Made by a program: the position numbers and the translations under genes. This document shows, one piece after another, positions 18,418 through 26,705 of a stretch of DNA of 64,000 nt. This DNA comes from Companilactobacillus kedongensis (GTDB taxonomy: Bacteria > Bacillota > Bacilli > Lactobacillales > Lactobacillaceae): positions 16,210 through 80,209 of the forward strand of contig NZ_RHOR01000010.1 of assembly GCF_003946625.1 (NCBI RefSeq), given 5' to 3'. The notes beneath the pieces were generated by a model, which worked only from the letters and a program-made list of their open reading frames with translations, made no database searches and was not told the origin of the DNA. Numbering within the stretch: position 1 is the stretch's first letter; each line of letters starts with the position of its first letter.

Positions 18418-18786
18418 CTTGCGCCAAAAACTAGTACAGTCTTTTTTATCTTCTATATTAAATTCAATGATCTTTTTTAGTAAATCATAATTTACTTCTT
18501 GATCAAACTGAATCCTAAACATCTTCTTACCAAAGCTATAATTATTTTGCTCAAAATCTTTATTGAATTGTTCCATCGCTAGACCTTCAGGCGCAATCGA
18601 CATATGCTTTTTTGCTACACTGAAACCAATTATAAAAGTTCCATGATCAGTAAACATTGGTTGATTCCAGGCTACTCTTGTACTTAAGTCGGGAAAAGTT
18701 TCATGTACCCAATTAAGAATTTCAACAACTCGTTCTTGATGGTCTGCATCGTCAATTTTAGCTAAATATTCTTCAAAGACATCCAT
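18415..18786 (-). CDS. DUF1801/YdhG-like protein
   Basis: 123 residues. WVHETFPDLSTRVAWNQPMF, FIIGFSVAKKHMSIAPE and the C-terminal KKIIEFNIEDK are typical of the DUF1801 fold, which includes frataxin-like iron-chaperone proteins in Bacillus. Biochemical role here not established. ATG with AGGAG upstream; monocistronic. Confidence 0.8.
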   Translation of the reverse strand: MDVFEEYLAKIDDADHQERVVEILNWVHETFPDLSTRVAWNQPMFTDHGTFIIGFSVAKKHMSIAPEGLAMEQFNKDFEQNNYSFGKKMFRIQFDQEVNYDLLKKIIEFNIEDKKDCTSFWRK

Positions 18787-18830
18787 ACTGATTCTCCTAT
18801 ACTCATAGTTTCATAAGTATAGCATTACTA

Positions 18831-19061
18831 TTAGATTCCTTCGATTTTTTCAAGCTTTGAAATTAATTCTGTTTGATTTTCATTAAGTTCACTTTTATTT
18901 GATTGTACAAAGGTAAGTAGTTGATCGACAAGGCTTGTTTCGTTTCCGCCCTTTTGCAGGTGTACGTATGTATTCATCAACACTTGCTTAAATTCATTTG
19001 AGTTATTATCGGTTAAGCCACTAAATAATTCATGAATTATCGTTAATACTGTTTCAGTCAT
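18831..19061 (-). CDS. small helical protein, possible bacteriocin immunity protein
   Basis: 76 residues from the ATG at 19061 (GAGG eight bases upstream; the longer ATG at 19079 lacks a site). It is all-helical and acidic: HELFSGLTDN, LMNTYVHLQKGG, LLTFVQSNK, ENQTELISKLEKI. Helix spacing and length resemble the four-helix pediocin-like (EntA) immunity proteins. No bacteriocin precursor with a double-glycine leader is visible nearby, so the call rests on shape only. Confidence 0.4.
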   Translation of the reverse strand: MTETVLTIIHELFSGLTDNNSNEFKQVLMNTYVHLQKGGNETSLVDQLLTFVQSNKSELNENQTELISKLEKIEGI

Positions 19062-19174
19062 AACTCTATCCTCTACCATGAATTTACAGAAAACAATTCA
19101 TCTGCATTGAACTTCATAGTAACATATCACACGAAAACTGATTAACAATTTTCATTATTTTTCAAAATTAAGAC

Positions 19175-19198
19175 AAATAAAAAAGGCGCCGAAGCACC
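19175..19198 (-). terminator. terminator of the two-gene helical-protein operon
   Basis: GGTGC-TTCG-GCGCC followed by TTTTTTATTT on the minus strand: a stable UUCG tetraloop hairpin ending next to the stop of the 91-residue gene. Confidence 0.85.
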
Positions 19199-19474
19199 CT
19201 ACTCTACTGCGAAACCTGGATTACGTGACATCCAATCAATTTTCTGTGTATAATCCTCTCCCGTTTCCATTCCAGCTAAAGCTTTTGAAACTTTATTGTC
19301 ATCTTTTAATTTGCCAAACAGATGTGTTAATGAATAATTTTCATCAAGTAACTTATATGTAGATAGAATTAATTCTTTGCAATACCCGTCTTGATCAACA
19401 TCCTTGGTGTTGTTCATATCTGTATATAATTCTGATAAAACCTTCTTAGCTTCCGAATTGTCATTTAATTTCAT
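19199..19474 (-). CDS. small helical protein of unknown function
   Basis: 91 residues, acidic and helical (KKVLSELYTDMNNTKDVD, LILSTYKLLDENYSL, KIDWMSRNPGF). ATG with GGCGGTG upstream. It lies 17 bases after the next gene upstream and shares an SELYxxM/SGLYSTL-type opening with it, so the two may be diverged duplicates. It may belong to the immunity-like set but has no diagnostic residue. Confidence 0.6.
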   Translation of the reverse strand: MKLNDNSEAKKVLSELYTDMNNTKDVDQDGYCKELILSTYKLLDENYSLTHLFGKLKDDNKVSKALAGMETGEDYTQKIDWMSRNPGFAVE

Positions 19475-19491
19475 AAATTACACCGCCTATT

Positions 19492-19782
19492 TTAATAGAT
19501 TTTACCTAAAGAACGTTCTAATTCCGCTACACAATATTCTATTTTTTGAATGTACTGACTTGCCTCTTTATTGAACTCTAATCCCTCGGTTATTGATAAT
19601 TGATCCAAATAAGACTTCAAAGAGGCAATTGTATTGTCTTTCAAAAATTCCGTATCGTTCAGCCTTAAATATGTATCTCGTATCTTTTCTGCCGCCATCT
19701 TGTCGCACTCTCGGGACATATCCAAAGTACTATATAAACCCGATAAGGCCGATTTCAATGCCGTTAGATCTTCATACTCCAA
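19492..19782 (-). CDS. small helical protein, possible immunity protein
   Basis: 96 residues, TTG start (an in-frame stop lies just upstream). Helices include LKSALSGLYSTLDM, KIRDTYLRLND, IASLKSYLDQL and ASQYIQKIEYCVAEL. Length and the C-terminal ASQYIQKIE helix resemble lactic-acid-bacteria bacteriocin immunity proteins, which sit inside the membrane and block pore formation. First gene of a two-gene operon ending in a terminator. The homology is not certain. Confidence 0.5.
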   Translation of the reverse strand: MEYEDLTALKSALSGLYSTLDMSRECDKMAAEKIRDTYLRLNDTEFLKDNTIASLKSYLDQLSITEGLEFNKEASQYIQKIEYCVAELERSLGKIY

Positions 19783-20010
19783 TGACCTTCACCTGCCAGT
19801 CTCAATAATTTTTATAAAATTATTTTTGATTTATAGTCATCATACATCTTTAAAATGATAGCGTCTACATTTTGCATAATTCGTTATTTTTAATTAAGTA
19901 TTCGACTTAAAAATGACTGTTAAGTAAAGTTTTTATGGGTATGTTGAACAGATTAGCACTTTTAAAATCACAGTCAAATAAATTACTAATTTAATTAGCA
20001 ATATCCTAAC

Positions 20011-20061
20011 AAAAAAAGTTGAAATATCCCACTATATTAGTGGAGATACTTCAACTTTTTA
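20011..20061 (-). terminator. terminator of the YczE-like gene
   Basis: AAAAGTTGAA..TATC.CACTA and TAGTG.GATA..TTCAACTTTT form a long hairpin with A/T flanks on both sides. Confidence 0.88.
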
Positions 20062-20715
20062 CTTTTCAACAATATCTTTTACTACAAAATTATGCTTCAA
20101 ACCGGGCCAGATCAACTTATCAGCCGTCGCGATCAATACCCCATTAAAAATGATCGAGAACAATGTTCCGACATTAACTGAATATATCTTACCTGTCATA
20201 ACAAAAGCTACGATCACGATAATAATTGGTGGCACAAAATCAATGATCTGTGCAGCTGTTGAATTACCCTTTAGATAAAAGAATCTTAAAATATTTGTCG
20301 TATCATCATTAGGATGCATGATGATATTGGCACGTTGATATAACGAAATTGCTACACAGAAACAAGCAACTCCCAAACATGATAGTACGGCTCTAACGAT
20401 CATTGGAAGATTGGGCACTCCAAGATTGTTTAACATATCCGTAAAGATATCCACAAAAGAACTGAAGAATAAAATATAGAGTATCTCTCCAACCATTCTT
20501 TTAATATCAAGTCTTCTAATTAAGAATTGATTAGTTATAGCATTCAATACCCCAACTATGAAAAGTATCATTCCGACACTTAAACCAGACATCATATTGA
20601 TGTTAACTGCGGCTGCGGTCCAAATTCCACTTCCCATATTAGCTGAGATGCAAAGCCCATTACCGAAGGCATTCAAAATCAGTCCGATTATCAAACCTGA
20701 TATCCGCACTGTCAT
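20059..20715 (-). CDS. YitT/YczE-like integral membrane protein
   Basis: About 218 residues with five or six membrane segments. GLILNAFGNGLCISANMGSGIWTAAAVNI is the N-terminal signature of YczE/YitT-type proteins, and MHPNDDTTNIL and GKIYSVNVGTLFSIIFNG are similar to family blocks. Function unknown. The start is ambiguous: ATG at 20715 has no close ribosome-binding site, and the upstream TTG at 20745 also lacks one. TTGACT and TGTATT upstream would place transcription near the ATG (see findings). Confidence 0.7.
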   Translation of the reverse strand: MTVRISGLIIGLILNAFGNGLCISANMGSGIWTAAAVNINMMSGLSVGMILFIVGVLNAITNQFLIRRLDIKRMVGEILYILFFSSFVDIFTDMLNNLGVPNLPMIVRAVLSCLGVACFCVAISLYQRANIIMHPNDDTTNILRFFYLKGNSTAAQIIDFVPPIIIVIVAFVMTGKIYSVNVGTLFSIIFNGVLIATADKLIWPGLKHNFVVKDIVEK

Positions 20716-20771
20716 TGTATTTTTAATACATATCACTCCAAACAAAAGTCAATACTAAACAGTATACTCTA

Positions 20772-22724
20772 CTAAAGACTATATGAAACCGTCCAACTGA
20801 GAGTTGTGTGATACTGTCCCGGCTGAATATCTGATGAGTTGAAATACAACCTCAATCCTTCAGACTTCTTCCAATAAATTGGCTTGACCTTTTCCCCCTC
20901 TTCAAATCTAGCGACAGACGCATCATTATTTGATAAATCAACAAAACTACCATCGTCATAATAATATCTTAAACTAGCTGGTAGGATTATATTCTTATCC
21001 TTAGTATTTCTAAAATACTCATTTTGAGAAACTGAAATAGAGGCCTCTCCTATTTTGCGTCGTTGATCATCCGCTTCAATAATCGGGTCTTTTTCGTCAT
21101 TATGATTAACTCGATCAACTATCTGGTCCCTTTGTACGAAATGATGAACTCCATAGTCAATATTATTAACCGTTATAGTTAAAAAGTTATCAATCAGATT
21201 CATCGATAATGGAGTGCCATTTTTCAGATAAAAATTACCATCTGAGTCTGTTCCTTTAATAAAAGGTGTAGTTGTAAAGCTGCCTTTTTTCGTATTTCCC
21301 ATTGTGGCTGTAATTTTGACAGTGTGTGATTCTTTACCTAAAAAATTTAACTGATCTATTTCTAAGGTATTATTTTCTGTTTTATATCGTGACAAGTCGA
21401 CAATTTTATCATCTATAAGCACCCTTTGGACAGTCATATTTTCGTATAAAGGCATGACAAAGTTTCCATTATCCAAGGAAGAATCTTCACTGTTATTATT
21501 CATAGTGCTTTCAATATTGATAACATCCCCACCTGATACATTATCCAAACTAGTATTCAGATCATTATTAGTATTATCAGAATATGTTTGATTATGAATC
21601 GTGTCGATCATATCTATTTTAGGACTACCTACTGCTTGAACTTTCAATTCAGCATTATTAGTAGTAATAGATTTAGAATTTGAACGCTCATTTATTTTTA
21701 CGACTGCATAATACTGACTGCCATTATCAGTCAACTTAGTCTTAGGTGTTGTATAAGTTACTCCACCAGTGGCTACCTGCGTAGTTTTAGAATCTTGAAC
21801 CTTGTACCACGTTATCGTTGCCTGATCTGGATCTATATCTCCTCTTATCCTAAATGTAGCAGTCTGACCTGATTTAACAGTCTGAGGATCCAATCCCTTA
21901 CCGACCTCAACTTCAAAAGAATCGCTCAATGTTTCTTGCTTGCCATCCTCAGTTGTATTATTTATTGTTGCCGTAATAGTCAATTTTCCAATCATGCCAT
22001 TATTATTAGCCGTTATCAATCCGGTTTCTGGATCAACTCTTGCCAAACTATCATTACTTCCAGACCAGGTTATTTTGCCAGTAGAATTATAGGGCGTTAC
22101 ATCAACATGTGCATATGATGATCCATTGATATATAAGTATGGATCTTCTATTCCTGCTTCTATCTTTGTAGCAGAAATATGTTTTGCAACAAATGACACA
22201 AACGCTAAGTTAGAGTATATCGTCGTAAACGGAAGTGTGTTCCAAGTGACTTGCTGTTGATAAAATCTCCACTTTTTCTCATCATATAAGCTTATTTTTA
22301 TATTTTTATCGTTACCACCTTCATCTTTGGGTATTTTAATCCATTCAGTTCCCAAATGTGGTAAAAAATACCATTGATATGTAGGCCTTGCTAACCAATT
22401 TAAGGATTTTGAAAATACTGAACGATCAGCGTCTGTATACAGCGTGATAGAATCTCCAATTTCAGCATAATTTTCTCTCCGGGGCTGTTTTTTATACCCA
22501 GCGCTCATCAACTCACCTAAGACATTTATTGGCTTGGGCGTAGGCGGATTCCTTGGCTTAATATTTTCCCATATAGCAATGTTATCTGTTCCAGATATGG
22601 TTTCACTTGTTACCTGTTCAGTATCATTATAGTCGCTGGCTGCACTACTTTTATCTTCTGAAAAAATGACAAATAAAGTCATATTCAATAAAAGTAGTAT
22701 AAAAAAGAATACGCATTTTTTCAT
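20772..22724 (-). CDS. secreted Ig-like surface protein with divergent WxL-type C-terminus
   Basis: 650 residues with a signal peptide (MKKCVFFFILLLLNMTLFVIF). Order of parts: paralogous N-terminal region (LGELMSAGYKKQPRRENY), BIG2-like domain with WSGSNDSLARVDPETG, an Ig-like domain (TVKSGQTATFRIRG), a spacer domain, and a C-terminal WxL-like fold. The first WxL motif is lost (ADDQRRKIGEASISV); the last strand keeps LSWTV. Same architecture as the protein at 6781-8943, so the pair are duplicates. Probably exported and wall-associated. ATG with GAAAGGA upstream; a strong palindrome lies in the promoter region. Confidence 0.75.
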   Translation of the reverse strand: MKKCVFFFILLLLNMTLFVIFSEDKSSAASDYNDTEQVTSETISGTDNIAIWENIKPRNPPTPKPINVLGELMSAGYKKQPRRENYAEIGDSITLYTDADRSVFSKSLNWLARPTYQWYFLPHLGTEWIKIPKDEGGNDKNIKISLYDEKKWRFYQQQVTWNTLPFTTIYSNLAFVSFVAKHISATKIEAGIEDPYLYINGSSYAHVDVTPYNSTGKITWSGSNDSLARVDPETGLITANNNGMIGKLTITATINNTTEDGKQETLSDSFEVEVGKGLDPQTVKSGQTATFRIRGDIDPDQATITWYKVQDSKTTQVATGGVTYTTPKTKLTDNGSQYYAVVKINERSNSKSITTNNAELKVQAVGSPKIDMIDTIHNQTYSDNTNNDLNTSLDNVSGGDVINIESTMNNNSEDSSLDNGNFVMPLYENMTVQRVLIDDKIVDLSRYKTENNTLEIDQLNFLGKESHTVKITATMGNTKKGSFTTTPFIKGTDSDGNFYLKNGTPLSMNLIDNFLTITVNNIDYGVHHFVQRDQIVDRVNHNDEKDPIIEADDQRRKIGEASISVSQNEYFRNTKDKNIILPASLRYYYDDGSFVDLSNNDASVARFEEGEKVKPIYWKKSEGLRLYFNSSDIQPGQYHTTLSWTVSYSL

Positions 22725-22764
22725 AATGATTCCTTTCGTGATTTATATTTCAATATAATAATAT

Positions 22765-22783
22765 AGTTATAGTACCTATAACT
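22765..22783. promoter_or_regulatory. perfect palindrome upstream of the Ig-like gene
   Basis: AGTTATAG-TAC-CTATAACT, 8-bp perfect arms, 41 bases upstream of the start codon. Candidate operator; the regulator is unknown. Confidence 0.45.
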
Positions 22784-22846
22784 TATTTAAATGTTATCAC
22801 GAATCATTTCGTTTATCATTTCATTTTTCGATACATTGGTCTAGAG

Positions 22847-22886
22847 CAAAAAAACACTCTCATTTTTTGAGAGTGTTTTTTTTATT
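22847..22886. terminator. bidirectional terminator
   Basis: AAAAACACTCTCA and TGAGAGTGTTTTT with long A/T flanks; it follows the decayed reductase and the osmoprotectant operon. Confidence 0.9.
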
Positions 22887-23084
22887 AAACTATGACAACA
22901 GCTTTTCCAAAACTATCTTTACTTTCCAAAAACTCATGTGCCTGTTGTACTTCACTAAGTTTAAAGACTTTTGTTGGTGCAACATCAACGTGTCTAGATT
23001 CAATAAGATCAAGCAGATTTTGCAATAATTGTTTGTCTATTTGTCCAGAATAAAATGAGGTTAAATAACAACAACTGCTTTCAT
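22885..23084 (-). pseudogene. internally deleted zinc-type/quinone oxidoreductase remnant
   Basis: An intact ribosome-binding site (AGGTG) and a start giving MKAVVVI, then TAA. In another frame the sequence continues LTSFYSGQIDKQLLQ and ends in VFKLSEVQQAHEFLESKDSF then GKAVVIV and a stop, which is the C-terminus of quinone oxidoreductases. About 270 central residues are missing: the first six codons are joined to the last ~60 by a deletion and frameshift. It begins one base after the osmoprotectant permease stop. Confidence 0.85.
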
Positions 23085-23085
23085 A

Positions 23086-24612
23086 TTAATCACCTTTTAG
23101 CAAATTATGTTTGACCAGATAATCATGTGCCACTTTAGAGGCTTTTTCATGTTTAACGGCTACTTGATAATTCATCTTTTGCATATCTTCTTCACTAATT
23201 TTACCAGCTAGCTTACTCAAAGTTGTCTTTAGTTCTGGGTACTTAGTGATCAACTTTTCGGAAACCAGCGGAGCACCTTGATATGGTGGGAAAAATTCTT
23301 TATTGTCTTTCAGCGCTACTAAATTATATTCCTTGATCTGGGGATCAGTCGTGTAACCATCAACTAGATTGACCTTGCCATTAGCAATCGCCTTATATCG
23401 AATTGAAGATTCCATTGTCTTAGCACTAGCAAATTCTAAGTTATAGGCCTTGCTAATACCGGGATATCCATCTTTTAACTGATAAAAATCGGGATCAAAT
23501 CCAGCATGTATCTTACCTTCAACACCTACTAAATCGGAAACAGTCTTTAAATTATACTTTTTAGCAAAGCTCTTCTTTACTACTAAAGCATAACCATTCT
23601 CGTACTTCATTGGTTTTAAGTAATCCAAATCTTCTTGTTCTTTTAACAGTTTTTTGGCTAATTGATATGTCGCCTTAGGATCGTGGCTGGCACTCTTATT
23701 GGTTTTAACTAAGGACTCCAAAACTGTTCCTGTAAACTCGGGGTAAATATCGATTGAGCCTGATTTTAATGCTTTAAATAAGAACGATGTACCACCAAAA
23801 TTAGGCTTAGTAGAAACTTTCATATTTGGATGATCATTTTCAATTAAGTCTTTATACATATTGATCAAAATCTCTGGTTCACTACCCATTTTACCGGCAA
23901 TAGTAATTGAAACCTTTGGTTGGGCAACTGTCCGATACCCAAAATATCCACCCATCAAAACGACTACCGCAGTAAAGATAATTCCAATTTTCCGTAGTGA
24001 TAATTTTGAAATACCTTTAATAGCTGCACTGAAAATCAATGCTAAAACGGCTGAGAAGACCGCACCAATGATCAATAAGGCATTATTATTCGTTTCAATA
24101 CCTAACAGAATATACGTACCAAGGCCACCTGCACCGATCAAGGCAGCAAGAGTCGCAGTACCAATGATCATAACCATAGCAATCCTTAACCCTGAAATTA
24201 TCATCGGCATGGCTAAAGGAATTTCAATTTTAACTAATTTCTTTGTTCGAGATAATCCAAAGGCTTCGGCAGCCTCTTCTAAATTAGGATCGATCGTGGT
24301 CAATCCTGAATAAGTATTTTGGAAAATCGGCATTACCGCATATAGAACTAAAGCAATAACAGATGGGACAGTCCCGATACCAACTATCGGGATCAAAATA
24401 CCCAACAATGCCAAACTGGGAATTGTCTGCAAAACACTGGTGATCTGCAAGATAACTTCAGCAGCACGTTTGTGATTCATTAAAATAATCGCTAAAGGAA
24501 TGGCAATAACCGCTGCAATTAATAGTGATACCAAAGAAATAGTAATGTGTTGACCAATAGAACTTAAAATATCGTTACCTTGAGTTTGTAAAATGTGAAT
24601 AATACTATTCAT
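23086..24612 (-). CDS. osmoprotectant ABC transporter, fused permease and substrate-binding protein
   Basis: About 508 residues from the ATG at 24612, which overlaps the ATPase stop (ATGAATAG). Residues 1-210 form a permease with the EAA-type loop EEAAEAFGLSRTKKLVKIEIPLAMPMI. After a linking membrane helix (IGIIFTAVVVLMGGYFGYRT), residues 235-508 form an OpuBC/ProX-type binding domain (GKMGSEPEILINMYKDLIE, YPEFTGTVLE). The fusion tethers the receptor to the outer face of the membrane, as in other Firmicutes betaine/carnitine/choline importers. Ligand unproven. Confidence 0.92.
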   Translation of the reverse strand: MNSIIHILQTQGNDILSSIGQHITISLVSLLIAAVIAIPLAIILMNHKRAAEVILQITSVLQTIPSLALLGILIPIVGIGTVPSVIALVLYAVMPIFQNTYSGLTTIDPNLEEAAEAFGLSRTKKLVKIEIPLAMPMIISGLRIAMVMIIGTATLAALIGAGGLGTYILLGIETNNNALLIIGAVFSAVLALIFSAAIKGISKLSLRKIGIIFTAVVVLMGGYFGYRTVAQPKVSITIAGKMGSEPEILINMYKDLIENDHPNMKVSTKPNFGGTSFLFKALKSGSIDIYPEFTGTVLESLVKTNKSASHDPKATYQLAKKLLKEQEDLDYLKPMKYENGYALVVKKSFAKKYNLKTVSDLVGVEGKIHAGFDPDFYQLKDGYPGISKAYNLEFASAKTMESSIRYKAIANGKVNLVDGYTTDPQIKEYNLVALKDNKEFFPPYQGAPLVSEKLITKYPELKTTLSKLAGKISEEDMQKMNYQVAVKHEKASKVAHDYLVKHNLLKGD

Positions 24613-25543
24613 TACTCTCACCATCCCTTGCTAGATAACTTAAGAGATTTTGAGTAGTTAGCTTCCAAACTTTTTCATCTGAACTTTCGATCAATGCAAA
24701 TTTCTTATTCTCCAAAACTCGAGCCAAATCAGAAACATTATCTTCTTCACTTAAATCGGCATCTTGTTTGTCTACTCCTTGACAATTTTGACTGTCGATG
24801 ATCAACTTGATTTTTTTATCATCATTATGTTGGTTCTTAAAGAATCCATCCACAAAATTATTTTTCGGATTATGAATTATCTCATCACGTGTTCCAACCT
24901 GTTCTAGGTGTCCTAAACGCATGATGGCAATCGTATTCCCTAATCTCAAAGCCTCATTCATGTCATGAGTTACAAAAATAAAAGTCATTTTCATTTCCTT
25001 GTGTAATTTCAAAACTAATTCTTGTAATTGATTACGAGAAATTGGGTCTAACGCACTAAATGGCTCATCCATCAAAACAACTTTAGGATTAGATGAAAGC
25101 GCACGAATAATACCAACTCGCTGCTGTTCACCGCCAGATAGCTCTCTAGGGAATCTTTGTGCATATTCTGGTGCTAAACCAACTTTTTCTAAAAGATCCA
25201 TCGCTACTTTATGACGTACATCTTTTGACCATTTGAGTGATTCTGGCTGAATAGTGATATTTTCTTCAATTGTCATATTGGGAAATAACGCAATATTCTG
25301 CAATACATATCCCATATTTAGACGCATTTCTTGTAAGTCCAAACTATCAATATCCTTACCATCGATCAAAATCTCTCCAGATGTTTGTTTGATAAGTCGA
25401 TTGATCATCTTTAGGGTAGTTGTTTTTCCACTACCACTGGGGCCAACCAAAACAAAAAAATCTCCATCATTGATTGTTAAGTTCAAATCAGAAATTGCTT
25501 GATTACCCTGATATTTTTTGTAAACATTCTTGAATTCAATCAT
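24605..25543 (-). CDS. osmoprotectant ABC transporter ATP-binding protein
   Basis: 312 residues from the ATG at 25543 (GAGGGG eight bases upstream; the longer frame lacks a site). Walker A GPSGSGKTT, signature LSGGEQQRVGI and Walker B VVLMDEPFSALD are intact, followed by the H-loop FVTHD. The C-terminal ~90 residues are a short CBS-like or regulatory tail. Energises the fused permease with which it overlaps by 8 bases. A promoter with an operator lies directly upstream, divergent from an Rrf2 regulator. Confidence 0.92.
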   Translation of the reverse strand: MIEFKNVYKKYQGNQAISDLNLTINDGDFFVLVGPSGSGKTTTLKMINRLIKQTSGEILIDGKDIDSLDLQEMRLNMGYVLQNIALFPNMTIEENITIQPESLKWSKDVRHKVAMDLLEKVGLAPEYAQRFPRELSGGEQQRVGIIRALSSNPKVVLMDEPFSALDPISRNQLQELVLKLHKEMKMTFIFVTHDMNEALRLGNTIAIMRLGHLEQVGTRDEIIHNPKNNFVDGFFKNQHNDDKKIKLIIDSQNCQGVDKQDADLSEEDNVSDLARVLENKKFALIESSDEKVWKLTTQNLLSYLARDGESNE

Positions 25544-25560
25544 GAATAACCCCTCATTTA

Positions 25561-25612
25561 TGTAACTCAATAAGTTACACGAATCATATAACTTTTTTAT
25601 ATTTTTAGTCAA
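25561..25612 (-). promoter_or_regulatory. promoter and palindromic operator of the osmoprotectant operon
   Basis: Minus-strand TTGACT (25607-25612), 18 bases, TATGAT (25583-25588). Immediately downstream is TGTAACT-CAATA-AGTTACA (25561-25579), a perfect 7-bp inverted repeat covering the start of transcription. A single AGTTACA half-site also precedes the Rrf2 gene near 25685. Confidence 0.65.
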
Positions 25613-25712
25613 ATAATTCGCATTGAGGCTAAAATAATTGACGATTCATCAATAAATCCTTATGCTACTAGTTGTTAGTAATGAAGTTACATGAAGCTTT
25701 GGAGGTGATAGA

Positions 25713-26153
25713 ATGAGAATTTCTACACGTTTCAGTGATTCGATCCATATTTTAGCGTTCATTGAGATATATAAAGACATTAAAGTATCCAGTGAAGTCA
25801 TCGCCAGTAGCATAGAAACATCTGCGGTTGTAGTTCGTCGATTGATGGGAAATCTCAGAGAAGCTGGATTGCTTGACACCAAACAAGGATCAGCTGAACC
25901 TAAACTTGCTAAAGATCCTTCTCAGATAACTCTTTTAGATGTTTATTTTGCTACAGAAGGTAATAAACCGTTATTTGAATTGGATAAAAAAACTAATCCT
26001 GATTGCATTGTCGGTGGTAATATTCAAGAAGTTTTGGGTGATTACTATGAACAGGCTAAAATATCTGCTCAACGAAAACTCAACGAAACTACTTTAAAAG
26101 ATGTGATCGAAACTATTTTGGTTAAGCAAAAATATAAAGATAGTCAGAAGTAG
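25713..26153 (+). CDS. Rrf2 family transcriptional regulator
   Basis: 146 residues. Winged helix of the Rrf2 family (RISTRFSDSIHILAFIEI, IASSIETSAVVVRRLMGNLREAGLL). The Fe-S-binding cysteine trio typical of IscR/NsrR is absent; only one Cys is seen (PDCIVGG), which places it with the YwnA-like non-cluster branch. ATG with GGAGGTGA upstream. Divergent from the osmoprotectant operon, whose promoter carries a palindrome, so a repressor role there is likely. Confidence 0.85.
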   Translation: MRISTRFSDSIHILAFIEIYKDIKVSSEVIASSIETSAVVVRRLMGNLREAGLLDTKQGSAEPKLAKDPSQITLLDVYFATEGNKPLFELDKKTNPDCIVGGNIQEVLGDYYEQAKISAQRKLNETTLKDVIETILVKQKYKDSQK

Positions 26154-26159
26154 TTTTGT

Positions 26160-26205
26160 ATGCAGTCTCCAGGACTGAGAATAATCTCCTGCTATGCGGA
26201 ACGTC
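26160..26205 (-). repeat. structured intergenic repeat, truncated copy (H)
   Basis: CCTGCTATGCGGA and the flanking GTCTCCAG...GA.AATAAT match the 3' edge of the copy at 26458-26616 in reverse orientation. The rest of the element is missing. Together they make a head-to-head pair like the other copies. Confidence 0.5.
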
Positions 26206-26252
26206 CCGACTTGATTAGTATTTGATTTAAGATATATAGAATAGTACAAATA

Positions 26253-26296
26253 AACCCTTAACTTTGGATATAACATTCAAATTTAAGGGTTTTATT
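26253..26296 (+). terminator. terminator after the Rrf2 gene
   Basis: AAACCCTTAA and TTAAGGGTTT pair, followed by TTATTA. Confidence 0.75.
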
Positions 26297-26457
26297 ATGG
26301 AAATAATTCAACATCAAAATGGTAAATAAATATTTTTTGAATTTACATAATCCTTTTAAATAAGAAAAAATCAGTACAAAACTATTTAATTACCTAACCT
26401 TGCAGTAAAACTTATATTTCCTTATCAACCATTATAGAGACACCAAATCAGTCGGAA

Positions 26458-26616
26458 GAAATAATAATATTTACCAGCTATGAATGTGGAGTTATGGCGC
26501 AAGCCATTTACTCCACCGGGAGTATTTAAAGACTTGTCGAACTTCACAAGGCTTTGAATCTAGACCAGAGACCTCGGCTCTGGTCGGTCCGCATAGCAGG
26601 TAAATATTATTATTTC
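26458..26616 (+). repeat. structured intergenic repeat, copy G
   Basis: Outer arms GAAATAATAATATTTACC and GGTAAATATTATTATTTC are an 18-bp perfect inverted repeat. Inside lie the conserved A-A mismatch (ACC-A-GCTATG with CATAGC-A-GGT) and the hairpin GACCAGAG-ACCTCGG-CTCTGGTC. The core is GC-richer than its surroundings. Located between the Rrf2 gene and the UvrA-like gene. Confidence 0.75.
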
Positions 26617-26705
26617 TGGAGGCCGTCCCACTAACCAAGTGTTGAGATTTTTTTAAGCACTAACTTTGTTCTATAATTAAAAGTATCAATTTTGAGGGGG
26701 AAAAC

